64,000 nucleotides of DNA, from positions 62,001 to 126,000 of the forward strand of contig NZ_JAAAUC010000008.1 of NCBI RefSeq assembly GCF_009908165.1. Direction: 5' to 3'. The notes beneath the pieces are model-generated. The model was not told the origin of the DNA, ran no database searches, and saw only the letters and a program-made list of their open reading frames with translations. A program made the position numbers and the translations under genes. Below, piece by piece: positions 54,010 through 62,739 of the stretch (positions are counted from its first letter, which is position 1; each line of letters begins with the position of its first letter). The DNA is from Frigidibacter albus (lineage in GTDB: Bacteria; Pseudomonadota; Alphaproteobacteria; Rhodobacterales; Rhodobacteraceae).

Positions 54010-55536
54010 TCATCCCTCGGTCACGGCGCTGCGGCCCAGCCAGACCTCGAGCCCGCCATCGGGATTGCCCTCATAGGTCCAGCCGCCCTGCCCGTCCCGC
54101 ACCGCGACGCGCGGGCCGAACACGTTGGCGGTGCCCATGAACAGCCCTGCGGGGGTGGAGACGAGGTTGCGGATCCCCCAGTTATAGGCGTTGCCAAAGC
54201 CCTTGCGGCAGACCGGCAGCCAGTTCTCGCCATCGGCGCTGCGCCACAGGTCGGCCCCGCCCTCGGCTGCGATGATCTTCTCGGCCCCCAGCAGCGCCAG
54301 CAGCTTGCGCACCCGTTCGGGCGCCGCATCGAAGCGCGCCCATCTCAGCGTCACCGACCAGTCATAGGTGCCGACATAAAGCCAGCCATCGTGCGCGGTC
54401 ATCGACCACATGTAGCCGTTGAAGAAATGCCCAAAGCCCGCCTTCAGCCCGCTCAGCGGTTCGCGCCCGTCATCGTCGAGATCGCCGACGATCACGTCCC
54501 AGCTGTCATCGGCATTGACGCGCAGCACCTCGGCCGCGGCGGGGCCGATCTTGTTCACCCGATCATTGCCGCCGCCCTGAATGCCGGTGCCGACATAGAG
54601 CGCGCCCTTGAACTCTGTCATCGAGGCGACGGCCTGGTTCAGCGGCCCGCGCCCGGCGCCCTTGTCGATGACCTTGCGCCAGGTGTAGGGCGGCGGCGTG
54701 TCGCCATCGGTCACCCAGACCTGCAACCCCTCAAGGTTCAGCGTCCCCGCATAAAGCCGGTCATTCGCTACCGCGAGGCTGAAGATGCCAAGGTTGCCCG
54801 GCTCGCCAAAGCCGGACTCGTTGGCGGCAATCCAGGTTCCCGCGGCCGGATCGTCACTGGCAAAGACGAAGGGCAGCCCGGCGGTGTTCTGCTGGCCGCC
54901 ATCGGTGCCGCGCCGCGCGGTGGGGGCGAAGTGCAGGCGGCCGCGGAACGAGGTGAGCGAGCGGGTTGTGGAGATCGCGGGCTCGATGATGCCATACTCC
55001 GTCACCGGCTCGAAGCTGCGGCCATCGACGCTGCGCAGGATCAGCCCACCCGGCGCGCGGCCCGGCGCCCAGGTGGCGATGTAGAGCGCGGGTTCGGCAT
55101 CTTGGGGCCCCTGATACAGCTCCATCGACCGATAGCCGATCTCGCGCGGGACCGGGTTGCCATTGGCATCGGGCACCATCGGCGCGCGGAACACCATCTC
55201 CCAGCCGGTCGCCGGATCCCAGCACCAGATCTGCGCCTGGAAATCCAGTTGATAGAGCTGGTCGCGGGTGTCCGGGCAATCGACCGGCCAGACCTCCAGC
55301 GGGACCTCGGTGAAGGCGGACTGAAACTTCAGCATGCACATGTTGGACCGGGTGGTGCCGAGGTAGAGCTTGCCCCCGAACCACGCCATCGAATGGGCGT
55401 AGTTGTTGTGGCCATCCCCCAGCCCGGCGCGGCCGAGGCAGTCGAAATCGGCGCGCGACAGGCCGCGTCTGGGTGCGGGGCCAGGATCGGGCTGCACCGG
55501 GTCGGCAAAGATCAGCTCGGGGCTCTGCTCGGTCAT
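54010..55536 (-). CDS. Propeller-like protein of unknown function
   Basis: A 508-residue soluble protein rich in repeated units of the form 'LYLGT', 'LYIAT', 'LYAGT', 'LYVGT' and 'LFMGT' with Trp and Asp turns, the pattern of a beta-propeller (six or seven blades). It has no signal peptide. The N-terminal motif HSMAWFGGKLYLG recurs as HSMVWFRDALYLG in the partial protein at 63629, so the two are paralogues. Propellers can be scaffolds or enzymes such as lactonases. The function here is unknown, and the operon position ties it to the carrier-protein pathway. Confidence 0.82.
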   Translation of the reverse strand: MTEQSPELIFADPVQPDPGPAPRRGLSRADFDCLGRAGLGDGHNNYAHSMAWFGGKLYLGTTRSNMCMLKFQSAFTEVPLEVWPVDCPDTRDQLYQLDFQAQIWCWDPATGWEMVFRAPMVPDANGNPVPREIGYRSMELYQGPQDAEPALYIATWAPGRAPGGLILRSVDGRSFEPVTEYGIIEPAISTTRSLTSFRGRLHFAPTARRGTDGGQQNTAGLPFVFASDDPAAGTWIAANESGFGEPGNLGIFSLAVANDRLYAGTLNLEGLQVWVTDGDTPPPYTWRKVIDKGAGRGPLNQAVASMTEFKGALYVGTGIQGGGNDRVNKIGPAAAEVLRVNADDSWDVIVGDLDDDGREPLSGLKAGFGHFFNGYMWSMTAHDGWLYVGTYDWSVTLRWARFDAAPERVRKLLALLGAEKIIAAEGGADLWRSADGENWLPVCRKGFGNAYNWGIRNLVSTPAGLFMGTANVFGPRVAVRDGQGGWTYEGNPDGGLEVWLGRSAVTEG

Positions 55537-55540
55537 CGGA

Positions 55541-56275
55541 TCATCCCCGCCGCCCGCGCTGCGGCACCGGCGCGATGACAGCGTTCAGCAGGAAGGTGTC
55601 GCGCGGCAGGCCCAGCAGATAGAGGATGAAGGCCGCCACCCGGTCCGGTGCCAGCATCGCCCGCGGCTTCAGCGCCACGGTGCCCGACTGGCCCCAAAGC
55701 CCGGTATCCACGGCATCGGGCAGCAGCGTCTGCACGCGCACCCCGTCGCGCTGCACCTCTTCGGCCAGCGATTCCGACAGGCCGATGATCCCGAATTTCG
55801 ACGCGGAATAGGGGCCGTCAAAGGCGCGCCCCTGCCGGCCGGAGGTCGAGGAGATGTTGATGATGTCGCCCTGCCGCTGCGCCAGCATCGCCGGCAGCAC
55901 CGCGCGGTTGGCCAGGAAAGTGCCGGTCAGGTTCACGTTGATGATCGTGCGCCATTCCTCGTAGGAGGTGTCCGCCAGCGGCCGCGGCTGCCCGCCGGTG
56001 CGCAGGATGCCGGCGGCGGTGATCAACCCGTCGATGCGGCCATGAGCGGCCAGCGTTTCCGCGGCCATCCGCGCCATCTCGGGTTCGGAGGTCACGTCGG
56101 AGGGGAAGGCCGTCGCCGCCGCGCCAAGCTCTGCCGCCAGCGTGTCCAATGCAAGGCCCTCGCGGTCCACCAGCACGGAATGGGCCCCGGCGCCGGCCAG
56201 CGCGCGGGCCGTCGCGGCGCCGATGCCGCCGGCAGCGCCGGTGATGAGGATGATGCGGCCCGAGAGGTCTTGCAC
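55541..56275 (-). CDS. Short-chain dehydrogenase/reductase (SDR 1)
   Basis: A 244-residue classical SDR: NAD(P) motif TGAAGGIGAATARAL, TAAGIL (usual NNAG), the catalytic Ser in NISSTSG and YSASKFG. It most resembles 3-oxoacyl reductases of the FabG type. It starts with GTG at 56275, six bases after AAGGAG; the upstream ATG frame is out of family length. The C-terminus ends in PVPQRGRRG, close to PVPQRGRVRRKA of the neighbouring SDR, which marks the pair as duplicates. It would reduce or oxidise a keto or hydroxyl group. Confidence 0.92.
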   Translation of the reverse strand: MQDLSGRIILITGAAGGIGAATARALAGAGAHSVLVDREGLALDTLAAELGAAATAFPSDVTSEPEMARMAAETLAAHGRIDGLITAAGILRTGGQPRPLADTSYEEWRTIINVNLTGTFLANRAVLPAMLAQRQGDIINISSTSGRQGRAFDGPYSASKFGIIGLSESLAEEVQRDGVRVQTLLPDAVDTGLWGQSGTVALKPRAMLAPDRVAAFILYLLGLPRDTFLLNAVIAPVPQRGRRG

Positions 56276-56303
56276 TGTCGTCTCCTTGTTAAGCTCTTCG
56301 CCG

Positions 56304-57062
56304 TCAGGCTTTTCTGCGCACCCGCCCGCGCTGCGGCACCGGCAGCAGATGCGGGTCGGCGACCACCATGCCGCGGCCAAGCTCGATCAGCCCCAGCAGG
56401 GCGGCAGCGAAATTTGCCTCGCTGATCCGCCCGCCAAAGGGGCCGTCCAGCAGGGTTCCGGCGATCAGCGGGGTTTCCACCGGGCCGGGGAAGATGGTGC
56501 GGACGCGGACGCCTTCGGGCGCCAGCTCCTCCGCCAGCGCGCGTCCATACTCCGCCAGCGCGAACTTGGTGGCGCTGTAGGCCGGGGCGAGCGGGGTGCC
56601 ACGCAGCCCGTGCGGCGTGGTCGAGGAGCCGATGTTGACGATATCGCCATCGCCCTGCGCGCGCATCAGCGGCAGCACGGCGGCATTGGCGAGGAACACC
56701 CCATGCAGGTTCACATCGACCATGCGCTGCCAATCGGCCAGCGGCAGATCGCGCGTCGCGGGCGGCAGGCCGGCGCCGGCAGCGCGTCCCACGGCGGCGG
56801 AGGCCACCATCAGGTCGGCGCGGCCAAGCGCCTCCACCTCGGCGCGCAGGCGGGCCATGTCGGCCTCATTCGCGACATCGAGGCTCAGCGTGCGATGCGC
56901 CCCCGGCCCTGCCTCGGCCAGCGCCTCCGCGAGCGTCTCCAGCCGCGCGGGATCGCGGCCCACCGCCAGCACCAGATCGCCGCGCCGCGCCAGCGCCAGC
57001 GCGAGGCCCCGGCCGATGCCGCTGCTGGCGCCTGTCACCACGCTGACGCGCAAGCCGGTCAT
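56304..57062 (-). CDS. Short-chain dehydrogenase/reductase (SDR 2)
   Basis: A 252-residue classical SDR: VVTGASSGIGRGLALAL, catalytic Ser in NIGSSTT and YSATKFALAEYGRAL. The usual NAG reads SAAV, an odd substitution. Its C-terminal tail PVPQRGRVRRKA resembles the end of the downstream SDR. The start overlaps the upstream hydrolase by 4 bases. An oxidoreductase in the carrier-protein pathway is the likely role; the substrate is unknown. Confidence 0.9.
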   Translation of the reverse strand: MTGLRVSVVTGASSGIGRGLALALARRGDLVLAVGRDPARLETLAEALAEAGPGAHRTLSLDVANEADMARLRAEVEALGRADLMVASAAVGRAAGAGLPPATRDLPLADWQRMVDVNLHGVFLANAAVLPLMRAQGDGDIVNIGSSTTPHGLRGTPLAPAYSATKFALAEYGRALAEELAPEGVRVRTIFPGPVETPLIAGTLLDGPFGGRISEANFAAALLGLIELGRGMVVADPHLLPVPQRGRVRRKA

Positions 57063-58180
57063 TGCGGGTGCATCCGTGCGGCGCGGGCGGCCTGCACCCG
57101 CTCGCGGAACCGTCCGCGGGCGGGGGTGCCCGCGGTTTCGACGCCGGCCACGAACATCCGCAGCGCCCGGGCAAACAGGCGCGGCTTGACGATCGGGAAG
57201 AAATGCCCGGCATTGGGCACCATGATCCGCCGCGCATCGGGGATCACCTCCAAGAGGCGCTCAGAGCTTGGCACGCAATGCGACAGCGCGCCGTAGATCA
57301 GCAGCACCGGCATCTTCAGCCCCGGCAGACGGTCCGCGGGCACGTCGGCCTCGTCCTGCAACTCGGTGGCGGCGGTCGTGGTCTCCAGCAGCGTCTGCCA
57401 TTTCTGGCTGCCGCGCGCGCCCATCTGGCGCGAGCGCAGGTCGATGCGGCGGGGGGCATCGGCCCCGCGCTCGGCCGCCCGTTCTGCCGCCAGCGCCGCC
57501 AGCCGCGGCATCCGGGCGGCCAGCGCGCCAGAGGGGCGGCCAAGCGCAGCGGCCAGACGGCCGCCGCCGGGCAGCAGCGACAGTTCCGGCGGGTCCTCGG
57601 GGCCCTCCTCATTCACCGCGCTGATCGCTGCCCGCGCCCCGGCCAGCGCCGCGCCGCCGCGGGGGCCAAGATCCGCGAGCAGGCGAAAGTCGATCTCGGC
57701 ATCCTCGGGCGGGAAGCTGGTCACGCCCTGCCCCGCCAATTCCGCCTTCCAGCGCGGCCAATGCGGCCAGTCGGCCAGCCGCATCGGCCGTTGCAGGGCG
57801 CGCAGCTGGGTGTCGGCGACGGTCAGGCTGGCCACCCGCTCCGGATGCGCGATGGCAAAGGCCAGCGCCACCCGCGCGCCGTGGCTGTGGCCGACGACAT
57901 GGGCCCGGTCGATCTGCAGATGGTCCAGCAGGGCGGCGAAGTCATCGGCGAGGTCGTGAAGCTGATAGTGCGAGGGCGGCATGGACGATGCGCCATGGCC
58001 GCGCAGGTCATGCAGCAGGATCGGCATGTCGGCCGCCAGATGCCGCACCGCGCCCAGATACCAGAAGGCAAGGTTCGCCCCCAGCCCGTGGATCATCGCA
58101 ACCGGCGCCTGACCGGGCCGCAGGTCGGCCCCGACCAGCTGGTAATTCATGCGCAGATCCTGACGGGTCAAGGACGGCAT
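57059..58180 (-). CDS. Alpha/beta hydrolase
   Basis: A 373-residue alpha/beta hydrolase-1 protein: VAMIHGLGANLAFWYLG, nucleophile elbow VVGHSHGARVALA, then a 140-residue helical cap, the aspartate region LLIYGALSHCVP and the catalytic His in PNAGHFFP. The cap is larger than usual and rich in Arg and Ala. It may hydrolyse an ester or thioester, for example releasing the product from the carrier protein. It is translationally coupled to SDR 2 and follows the phosphodiesterase gene by 39 bases. Confidence 0.9.
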   Translation of the reverse strand: MPSLTRQDLRMNYQLVGADLRPGQAPVAMIHGLGANLAFWYLGAVRHLAADMPILLHDLRGHGASSMPPSHYQLHDLADDFAALLDHLQIDRAHVVGHSHGARVALAFAIAHPERVASLTVADTQLRALQRPMRLADWPHWPRWKAELAGQGVTSFPPEDAEIDFRLLADLGPRGGAALAGARAAISAVNEEGPEDPPELSLLPGGGRLAAALGRPSGALAARMPRLAALAAERAAERGADAPRRIDLRSRQMGARGSQKWQTLLETTTAATELQDEADVPADRLPGLKMPVLLIYGALSHCVPSSERLLEVIPDARRIMVPNAGHFFPIVKPRLFARALRMFVAGVETAGTPARGRFRERVQAARAARMHPQ

Positions 58181-58219
58181 CGCGGTGGTTCCTGCCTTTC
58201 CCTGGCTGCGCCTGCAGCG

Positions 58220-59797
58220 TCAGTCCATGTAGCCAAGCTTCTGCATCTGGCGCAGAAGGATCTCGCGGTCCTCGTCCGACACCTCTTCGCGGCCCTCATC
58301 CGCCGCGACGGTGGCGGTCGCAGCCCCAGTGGTGGCGGTGATCCCGGTTTCCAGCGCCTCCACCGGCACCCGGCCTTCCAGATCGCGCGGCACCGGCAGG
58401 CCCAGAAGCGTCAGCATCAGCGGGGTGATGTCCAGAAGGTTCAGCGGCTCCAGCTGCTCGCCGCGTTTGAAGGCGGGGCCGTGGCCGATGAAGATGCCTT
58501 CGGGGCGGTGGGTGCCGTCGGCCAGAACGCGGTCCTTGACCACGGTATCCGAGGGCAGGATCGACACGAAACCGCCATCGCGCAGGCTGAGCGTGATGTC
58601 GGGGCACGGCTCCACAAAGCTGCGCCCGCGCAGCTTGTTGGGCGAGGCGCCGACCACGACCTGCTTGCCCGAGGCGTCGCGCAGCTCCATCAGCTCGGCC
58701 TGCATGTTCTGCACGAAGGCGAGGTAGTCATCGGGTTTGATGCCCTGGCCATTGCCAAGGTCGGGCTTGATGTAGATCGCGTTGGACGAGGGCGTCGGGC
58801 AGAAGGCCACGGTCTTGCGCCAGTCGATCATGCCCAGATGGTCGCGGATCTTCTCGGCGGTCAGCTGGCCCTTGGCGTCATCCTCGGCGCGGCCGGTCCA
58901 GGTGAGATAGCCTTTTTCGGCGAGCCACTGGTTGATGTAGAGGATCTCGGTCGTCGGGCCGAAGCCGTGATCCGACACCAGGATCACGTTGGTGTCCGGC
59001 CCGGCGGTTTCGACCATGCGTCGGATATTGTCATCCATCTGCCGGTAGAAATCGGTCGCCAGCTGGGTGATGCGGTCGGTCCACTCCCCCGGCTCGCCCG
59101 AATGGCACTCGGCATCAAGATAGCGCCAGAACAGGTGCTGGATCTTGTCGGGCCCGTCCAGCACCACCGCGGTCAGCTCGGTGCGGTCTTCGGTCATCAG
59201 CCGGCAGGTCACGTCGGTCCAGGCGCGGTCGCGGACGTTCTGCAGCTCGATCCATTCCTCATGCTCGCCGGCATGCAGCCCCTGCACGCATTTCTTTTCC
59301 TCGCCGATATCCATGCCAAGATCACGGTAATCGAAATCGGTGGAGGCCTTGAGGCTGTCGAACAGCGATTGCGGGTGGATGCCGTGGCGCAGGTGCTTCC
59401 AGGGCACGAAGCCCGAGACCACATAGCCGTCGATCTGCGGGGGCGGCGCGTAGCCGTAGAAGTTCAGCGCGGTGCCGCGCATCTTGTGGCGGTTGACCAT
59501 GGCGAACACCGTCTCGCAATGGTTGTCGCGGCGGTCATTGACCTTCAGGTAGACGCTGCCATCCCCCAGATAGGCGGGGCGCAGGAAGTCGTAGATGCCA
59601 TGCACCTCGGGGCTGCGCCCGGTGGTCATCGAGGTCCAGGCCGGCGGGGTCAGCGGGTTGCGGGTGGACATCAACTGGGCAGCAGTTCCGCCGCGGATCA
59701 GGCTGGTGAGGAAGGGCAGCACGCCTTGCTGCGACAACGGACGGAGCAGCGAGAAGGTCGCGCCATCCAGCCCGATCATCAAAACCCGATTCGTCAC
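58220..59797 (-). CDS. Alkaline-phosphatase-superfamily phosphodiesterase
   Basis: A 525-residue protein of the type I phosphodiesterase/nucleotide pyrophosphatase family: metal Asp in MIGLDGATF, nucleophile Thr in NPLTPPAWTSMTTGRSP, VILVSDHGFGP (Asp-His pair) and IGHGPAF. It has no signal peptide, so it acts in the cytoplasm. Similar proteins occur in surface-polymer clusters. I chose the GTG at 59797, six bases after GGGGGG, because the family core starts five residues later; an upstream ATG at 59857 is unlikely. It is the first gene of the leftward run and would cleave or transfer a phosphate ester. Confidence 0.9.
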   Translation of the reverse strand: MTNRVLMIGLDGATFSLLRPLSQQGVLPFLTSLIRGGTAAQLMSTRNPLTPPAWTSMTTGRSPEVHGIYDFLRPAYLGDGSVYLKVNDRRDNHCETVFAMVNRHKMRGTALNFYGYAPPPQIDGYVVSGFVPWKHLRHGIHPQSLFDSLKASTDFDYRDLGMDIGEEKKCVQGLHAGEHEEWIELQNVRDRAWTDVTCRLMTEDRTELTAVVLDGPDKIQHLFWRYLDAECHSGEPGEWTDRITQLATDFYRQMDDNIRRMVETAGPDTNVILVSDHGFGPTTEILYINQWLAEKGYLTWTGRAEDDAKGQLTAEKIRDHLGMIDWRKTVAFCPTPSSNAIYIKPDLGNGQGIKPDDYLAFVQNMQAELMELRDASGKQVVVGASPNKLRGRSFVEPCPDITLSLRDGGFVSILPSDTVVKDRVLADGTHRPEGIFIGHGPAFKRGEQLEPLNLLDITPLMLTLLGLPVPRDLEGRVPVEALETGITATTGAATATVAADEGREEVSDEDREILLRQMQKLGYMD

Positions 59798-59889
59798 AAC
59801 AACCCCCCATAAATCCAGACGGTGCAGGTCGCGGCCCCCGAAATCGGATACGGGCACGCTCCCTCAAAGCGCATATTCAATAAGATCAG

Positions 59890-59918
59890 GGCCTAACAGA
59901 CTCTTCCCAGCCCTGCAA
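59890..59918 (-). promoter_or_regulatory. Possible promoter of the leftward operon
   Basis: On the minus strand TTGCAG and TAGGCC have a 17-base spacer, about 93 bases before the GTG start of the phosphodiesterase gene. The fit is moderate. Confidence 0.4.
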
Positions 59919-59990
59919 CGCCGCCGTGCAGCGTAAAGCGAAAAGCCAGGGCGGGTGGCGCTGCCGCAGCACCCGCCGCGCCAGCAACTC

Positions 59991-60019
59991 TTGTCAGGGT
60001 TGTCGCCGCACTCTAGACC
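59991..60019 (+). promoter_or_regulatory. Promoter of the small gene at 60047
   Basis: TTGTCA and TAGACC are spaced by exactly 17 bases, ending 27 bases before the ATG. The 249-base divergent gap before the phosphodiesterase gene thus seems to hold one promoter for each direction. Confidence 0.55.
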
Positions 60020-60046
60020 AAGGGCACCACGATCACGGAGAGCGCC

Positions 60047-60409
60047 ATGAACCGATCCCTCGCCGCAAAGCCGGGCACAGACGCAGCACCCGGCGCGCAA
60101 GAGGACCGGGGCGCAGCGCAGCAGACACCAGAGACCCCGTCGCGCGACGCGGCCTCGGCCAAGATCGTGGCGGACGCGATGCGCGACCAGACGCTGCGGC
60201 AGGACCGCCTGCGCCATGTGCAGGAATTCCTGACCAGCCCGATGTTCATCGACATGCGCGAGCAGCAGGTCACCGTGTCGGACAGCCCGGCCGAGCTTGC
60301 CGAACGCAGGCGCGATCTGGACTACCGGATCGAGGTGCTTGAATCGGTGCTGGCGCTGCTGATCGAAGAGCGGGACATGCTGGACCGGGTGGTTTCGGCG
60401 CAGGGCTGA
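60047..60409 (+). CDS. Small helical protein of unknown function
   Basis: A 120-residue protein with a disordered Ala/Pro/Gln-rich first third and a helical remainder (RDQTLRQDRLRHVQEFLTSPMF; LDYRIEVLESVLALLIEERDML) that looks like a coiled-coil hairpin. No cysteine, signal peptide or membrane helix is present. The start follows GGAG, and a good promoter is close. I do not recognise a family. It is divergent from the leftward operon and may be a regulator or assembly factor of the locus, but that is speculation. Confidence 0.65.
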   Translation: MNRSLAAKPGTDAAPGAQEDRGAAQQTPETPSRDAASAKIVADAMRDQTLRQDRLRHVQEFLTSPMFIDMREQQVTVSDSPAELAERRRDLDYRIEVLESVLALLIEERDMLDRVVSAQG

Positions 60410-60436
60410 AGCCCCGCGCCGCAAGAGACGCCCGCC

Positions 60437-61351
60437 TTAGCGATATCCCATGGCCTTGGCCTGGTCGCGCAGCGCCGGGCGCAGACCCACCCCGTCCGGG
60501 CGCCAGGGCAGCGCCCCGGTCAGCGACAGCGCAGCCTCGGCCGGTATCGCGGCCCGCAGCGCGGCAAGGTCCAGCACATCGCCCGCCAGATGTGCGCCGA
60601 ACGGCCCCGGCCCGGCAAAGGCCGAGTCCTCGGGCCGCAGCATCCGCGACACTGCCGCCGGATCGGTCGCCAGATGCAGCGCATCGGCGAGGACCACAAG
60701 CGCCCGCGCCGGATCGGCCGCGAGATCCTCGACGCGCAGCGCATGAAAGCGCGAGGACGGCACCGCGGCGCGGACCATCGCCACCCCGTCCTCGGCCATA
60801 CCCCAAAGCTCCTGCGCATCGGTCATCGGCGGCGAGACGCTGTCATCGACCGCCCCCAGCAGCAGGGCCGCGGCGCCGCCGAACCGGCCCATCACCGCGC
60901 CGCCCTGCGCGACGGGGTGCATCTGCAGATGCACGAAGTCGGCCCGCGGAAACGCCGCCAGAAGCCGCTCCGCCGCGCCCGGATCGAACAGCGCCGAAGT
61001 GACGGGCATCACCACCCGCCGCGGCGCGATCATCGCCACCAGCCGCTGCGCCACCGCCGCCGTCGGCAGGTGCATGTGCCGCGTCAGCCAGCGCCGCGCC
61101 ATCTCGACCCCGGCCATGCTCTGCTCGCCCGCCAGCAGATGCGACAGAGACCGCAGCAGCCCGTGCATCTGGCCCTGCCGCATCCCCGTCATCTCGCGCA
61201 ACAGGCTGTCGACGCTGGCCGACAGTTCCAGATTGCATTCGGGCAGGTCATAGGCACCCGGATTGCGTCCCAAGGCCGCCGCCAACGTCTGTCCCGGCAC
61301 CCCCGGCGCGGCCAGCACGAAGACCGGCGGGGGAAGTGTCACATCCTGCAT
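60437..61351 (-). CDS. Degenerate sulfotransferase-like protein
   Basis: A 304-residue protein colinear with the intact sulfotransferase at 62740: PPVFVLAAPGVPGQTLAAAL against PLFIIAPPRSFTSVIGGMI, LPECNLELS against LPEVNLALG, and FPRADFVHLQMHP against FPAASFLHLTRHP. Both PAPS-binding parts are changed: the 5'-phosphosulfate loop lacks the R-S-x-T-S residues, and the Arg and Ser of the 3'-phosphate site are gone. It probably does not transfer sulfate with PAPS and may have a regulatory or binding role. It lies just downstream of the secreted esterase gene (18-base gap). Confidence 0.78.
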   Translation of the reverse strand: MQDVTLPPPVFVLAAPGVPGQTLAAALGRNPGAYDLPECNLELSASVDSLLREMTGMRQGQMHGLLRSLSHLLAGEQSMAGVEMARRWLTRHMHLPTAAVAQRLVAMIAPRRVVMPVTSALFDPGAAERLLAAFPRADFVHLQMHPVAQGGAVMGRFGGAAALLLGAVDDSVSPPMTDAQELWGMAEDGVAMVRAAVPSSRFHALRVEDLAADPARALVVLADALHLATDPAAVSRMLRPEDSAFAGPGPFGAHLAGDVLDLAALRAAIPAEAALSLTGALPWRPDGVGLRPALRDQAKAMGYR

Positions 61352-61369
61352 TCCGTCACGTCCAATCGG

Positions 61370-62371
61370 TCACAGCCCGTAGCGGCCGAAGAAGCGCACC
61401 AACTCGCTGGTGGCACTGATATCCTGACTGACCGCCCCCGCAAGACGCGAGCTGCGGCCCGACGAGCCGGGCCAGGTATGGCCGCCGCCCTCCACCGTGT
61501 AGAAGGTCAGCTCGGCACCACCGCGGCAGGACCGGAACTGCTCGACCGTGACCTCGGTGCCATCGTTCGCACGGTCGGGCACCGCCACCTCGCCGGTGCT
61601 GCTGGAACAGCCGCCCTTGTCCGCCCAGAAATCCTTGGTCTGCGCATAGGACAGCACCTGGCCCCCGGCCCCGCGCCCCGCGATCGTGGTGATCTTGCCG
61701 CCGTCGAAGGGCATCAACCGGTCATCGGTGCCGTTGAAGAACATCATCGGCACCGGCCGCGAGGGCGAACAGTTGCCGCGCAGATCGGCGGGCATGTTCG
61801 CCACCACCACGCCAAAGGCACGGAAGCTGCCCGCCGCATCGCAGGCCAGCCGCTGCGTCATCAACCCACCATTCGAGATGCCCGAGGCGAAGGCGCGCGA
61901 GCGGTCCACCCCGAAGCGGCCCGAGGCATCGTCGATCACCGCCTGCAGAAAGCCGACATCGTCCACGCCGGTCCGCGTAGTGGCGCGCCCGTCATTCCAC
62001 TGGCTGCCATCGGCATTGGGGAACAGCGCGACAAAGCCCACCTGATCGGCAGCACTGGTCATGCCGCTGGTGGCGGCAACGCCGTCGCCGCTGCCCATGC
62101 CGCCATGCAGCACCATCACCGCCGACAGGCCGCTGCGGCCCTGCGCACTGCCCGGCACATAGGCGTAGTAGGAGCGCTGCCGGCCCTGGTGCGAAAGCTC
62201 CACGAGCTGCATCCCCGCCACGCGCGAGGCTTGGGCGGGGGCGGCTGCTTCGGCGCGGGCGGCGCGGCGCTCCTTGATGGCATCGCGGATGGGGCGGTCC
62301 TGCGCGGCGGCGCAGCCAAGGGTCGCGGCGATGGCAAGGGTGGTGGTTGCAGCAAAGAAAATTCGACGCAT
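61370..62371 (-). CDS. Secreted polyhydroxybutyrate-depolymerase-like esterase
   Basis: A 333-residue protein with a signal peptide (RRIFFAATTTLAIAATLGCAAAQ) and an LpqC-type esterase domain: VMVLHGGMGSGDG, nucleophile elbow ASGISNGGLMTQRLAC, aspartate in FNGTDDRLMPF and histidine in EGGGHTWPG. Such enzymes are known as poly(3-hydroxybutyrate) depolymerases and feruloyl or acetylxylan esterases. It is related to the cytoplasmic enzyme at 53052, giving the locus one intracellular and one exported version. It leads into the sulfotransferase-like gene. Confidence 0.9.
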   Translation of the reverse strand: MRRIFFAATTTLAIAATLGCAAAQDRPIRDAIKERRAARAEAAAPAQASRVAGMQLVELSHQGRQRSYYAYVPGSAQGRSGLSAVMVLHGGMGSGDGVAATSGMTSAADQVGFVALFPNADGSQWNDGRATTRTGVDDVGFLQAVIDDASGRFGVDRSRAFASGISNGGLMTQRLACDAAGSFRAFGVVVANMPADLRGNCSPSRPVPMMFFNGTDDRLMPFDGGKITTIAGRGAGGQVLSYAQTKDFWADKGGCSSSTGEVAVPDRANDGTEVTVEQFRSCRGGAELTFYTVEGGGHTWPGSSGRSSRLAGAVSQDISATSELVRFFGRYGL

Positions 62372-62739
62372 CAGAAAAGCTCCTCATCGGGTTTTCAAAC
62401 AGCATTCGGTTCAATGGTCCGCCACGGCGCGGGGCCGCAGCATCGTTACGGCATTGCCGCAGAAGTCTGGCGCGACAATACCGCCAAGTTCCGTAGCGGC
62501 AACGCCGCGTCGCGGCGCGGGTTCCGCGCGCCCGCAAATAAATCCCTGCGTCCTGCGACATAGGATATGGCGCACCCGCAGAACCCGCAAGCAAGCATCG
62601 CGTCCGCACTGCCGGATTTGCGCGCCCACATTGCCTTGGCCCGCCTGCAAGGCTATAGCGAAGGGCGGCAATTTCGGCCGGGGCGGATTCGAAACCGCCA
62701 GGCTGCGCCGCGGCTTTGCGCCATTGTAGAAAGACATAG
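62372..62739. other. 368-base divergent gap
   Basis: This gap separates the divergent esterase and sulfotransferase genes. It holds a promoter for the rightward genes at 62631-62659 and otherwise no gene, repeat or terminator that I can identify. A slightly A/T-rich patch (CAAATAAATCC near 62535) may belong to the leftward promoter. Confidence 0.5.
62631..62659 (+). promoter_or_regulatory. Promoter of the sulfotransferase gene
   Basis: TTGCCT and TATAGC are separated by 17 bases, about 80 bases before the ATG at 62740. Both boxes match four of six consensus bases. Confidence 0.55.

Noticed and set aside
62372-62739. A possible coding gene in the divergent gap before the sulfotransferase
   Set aside because: Open frames there are short, overlap in many frames, and the promoter boxes fall inside them.
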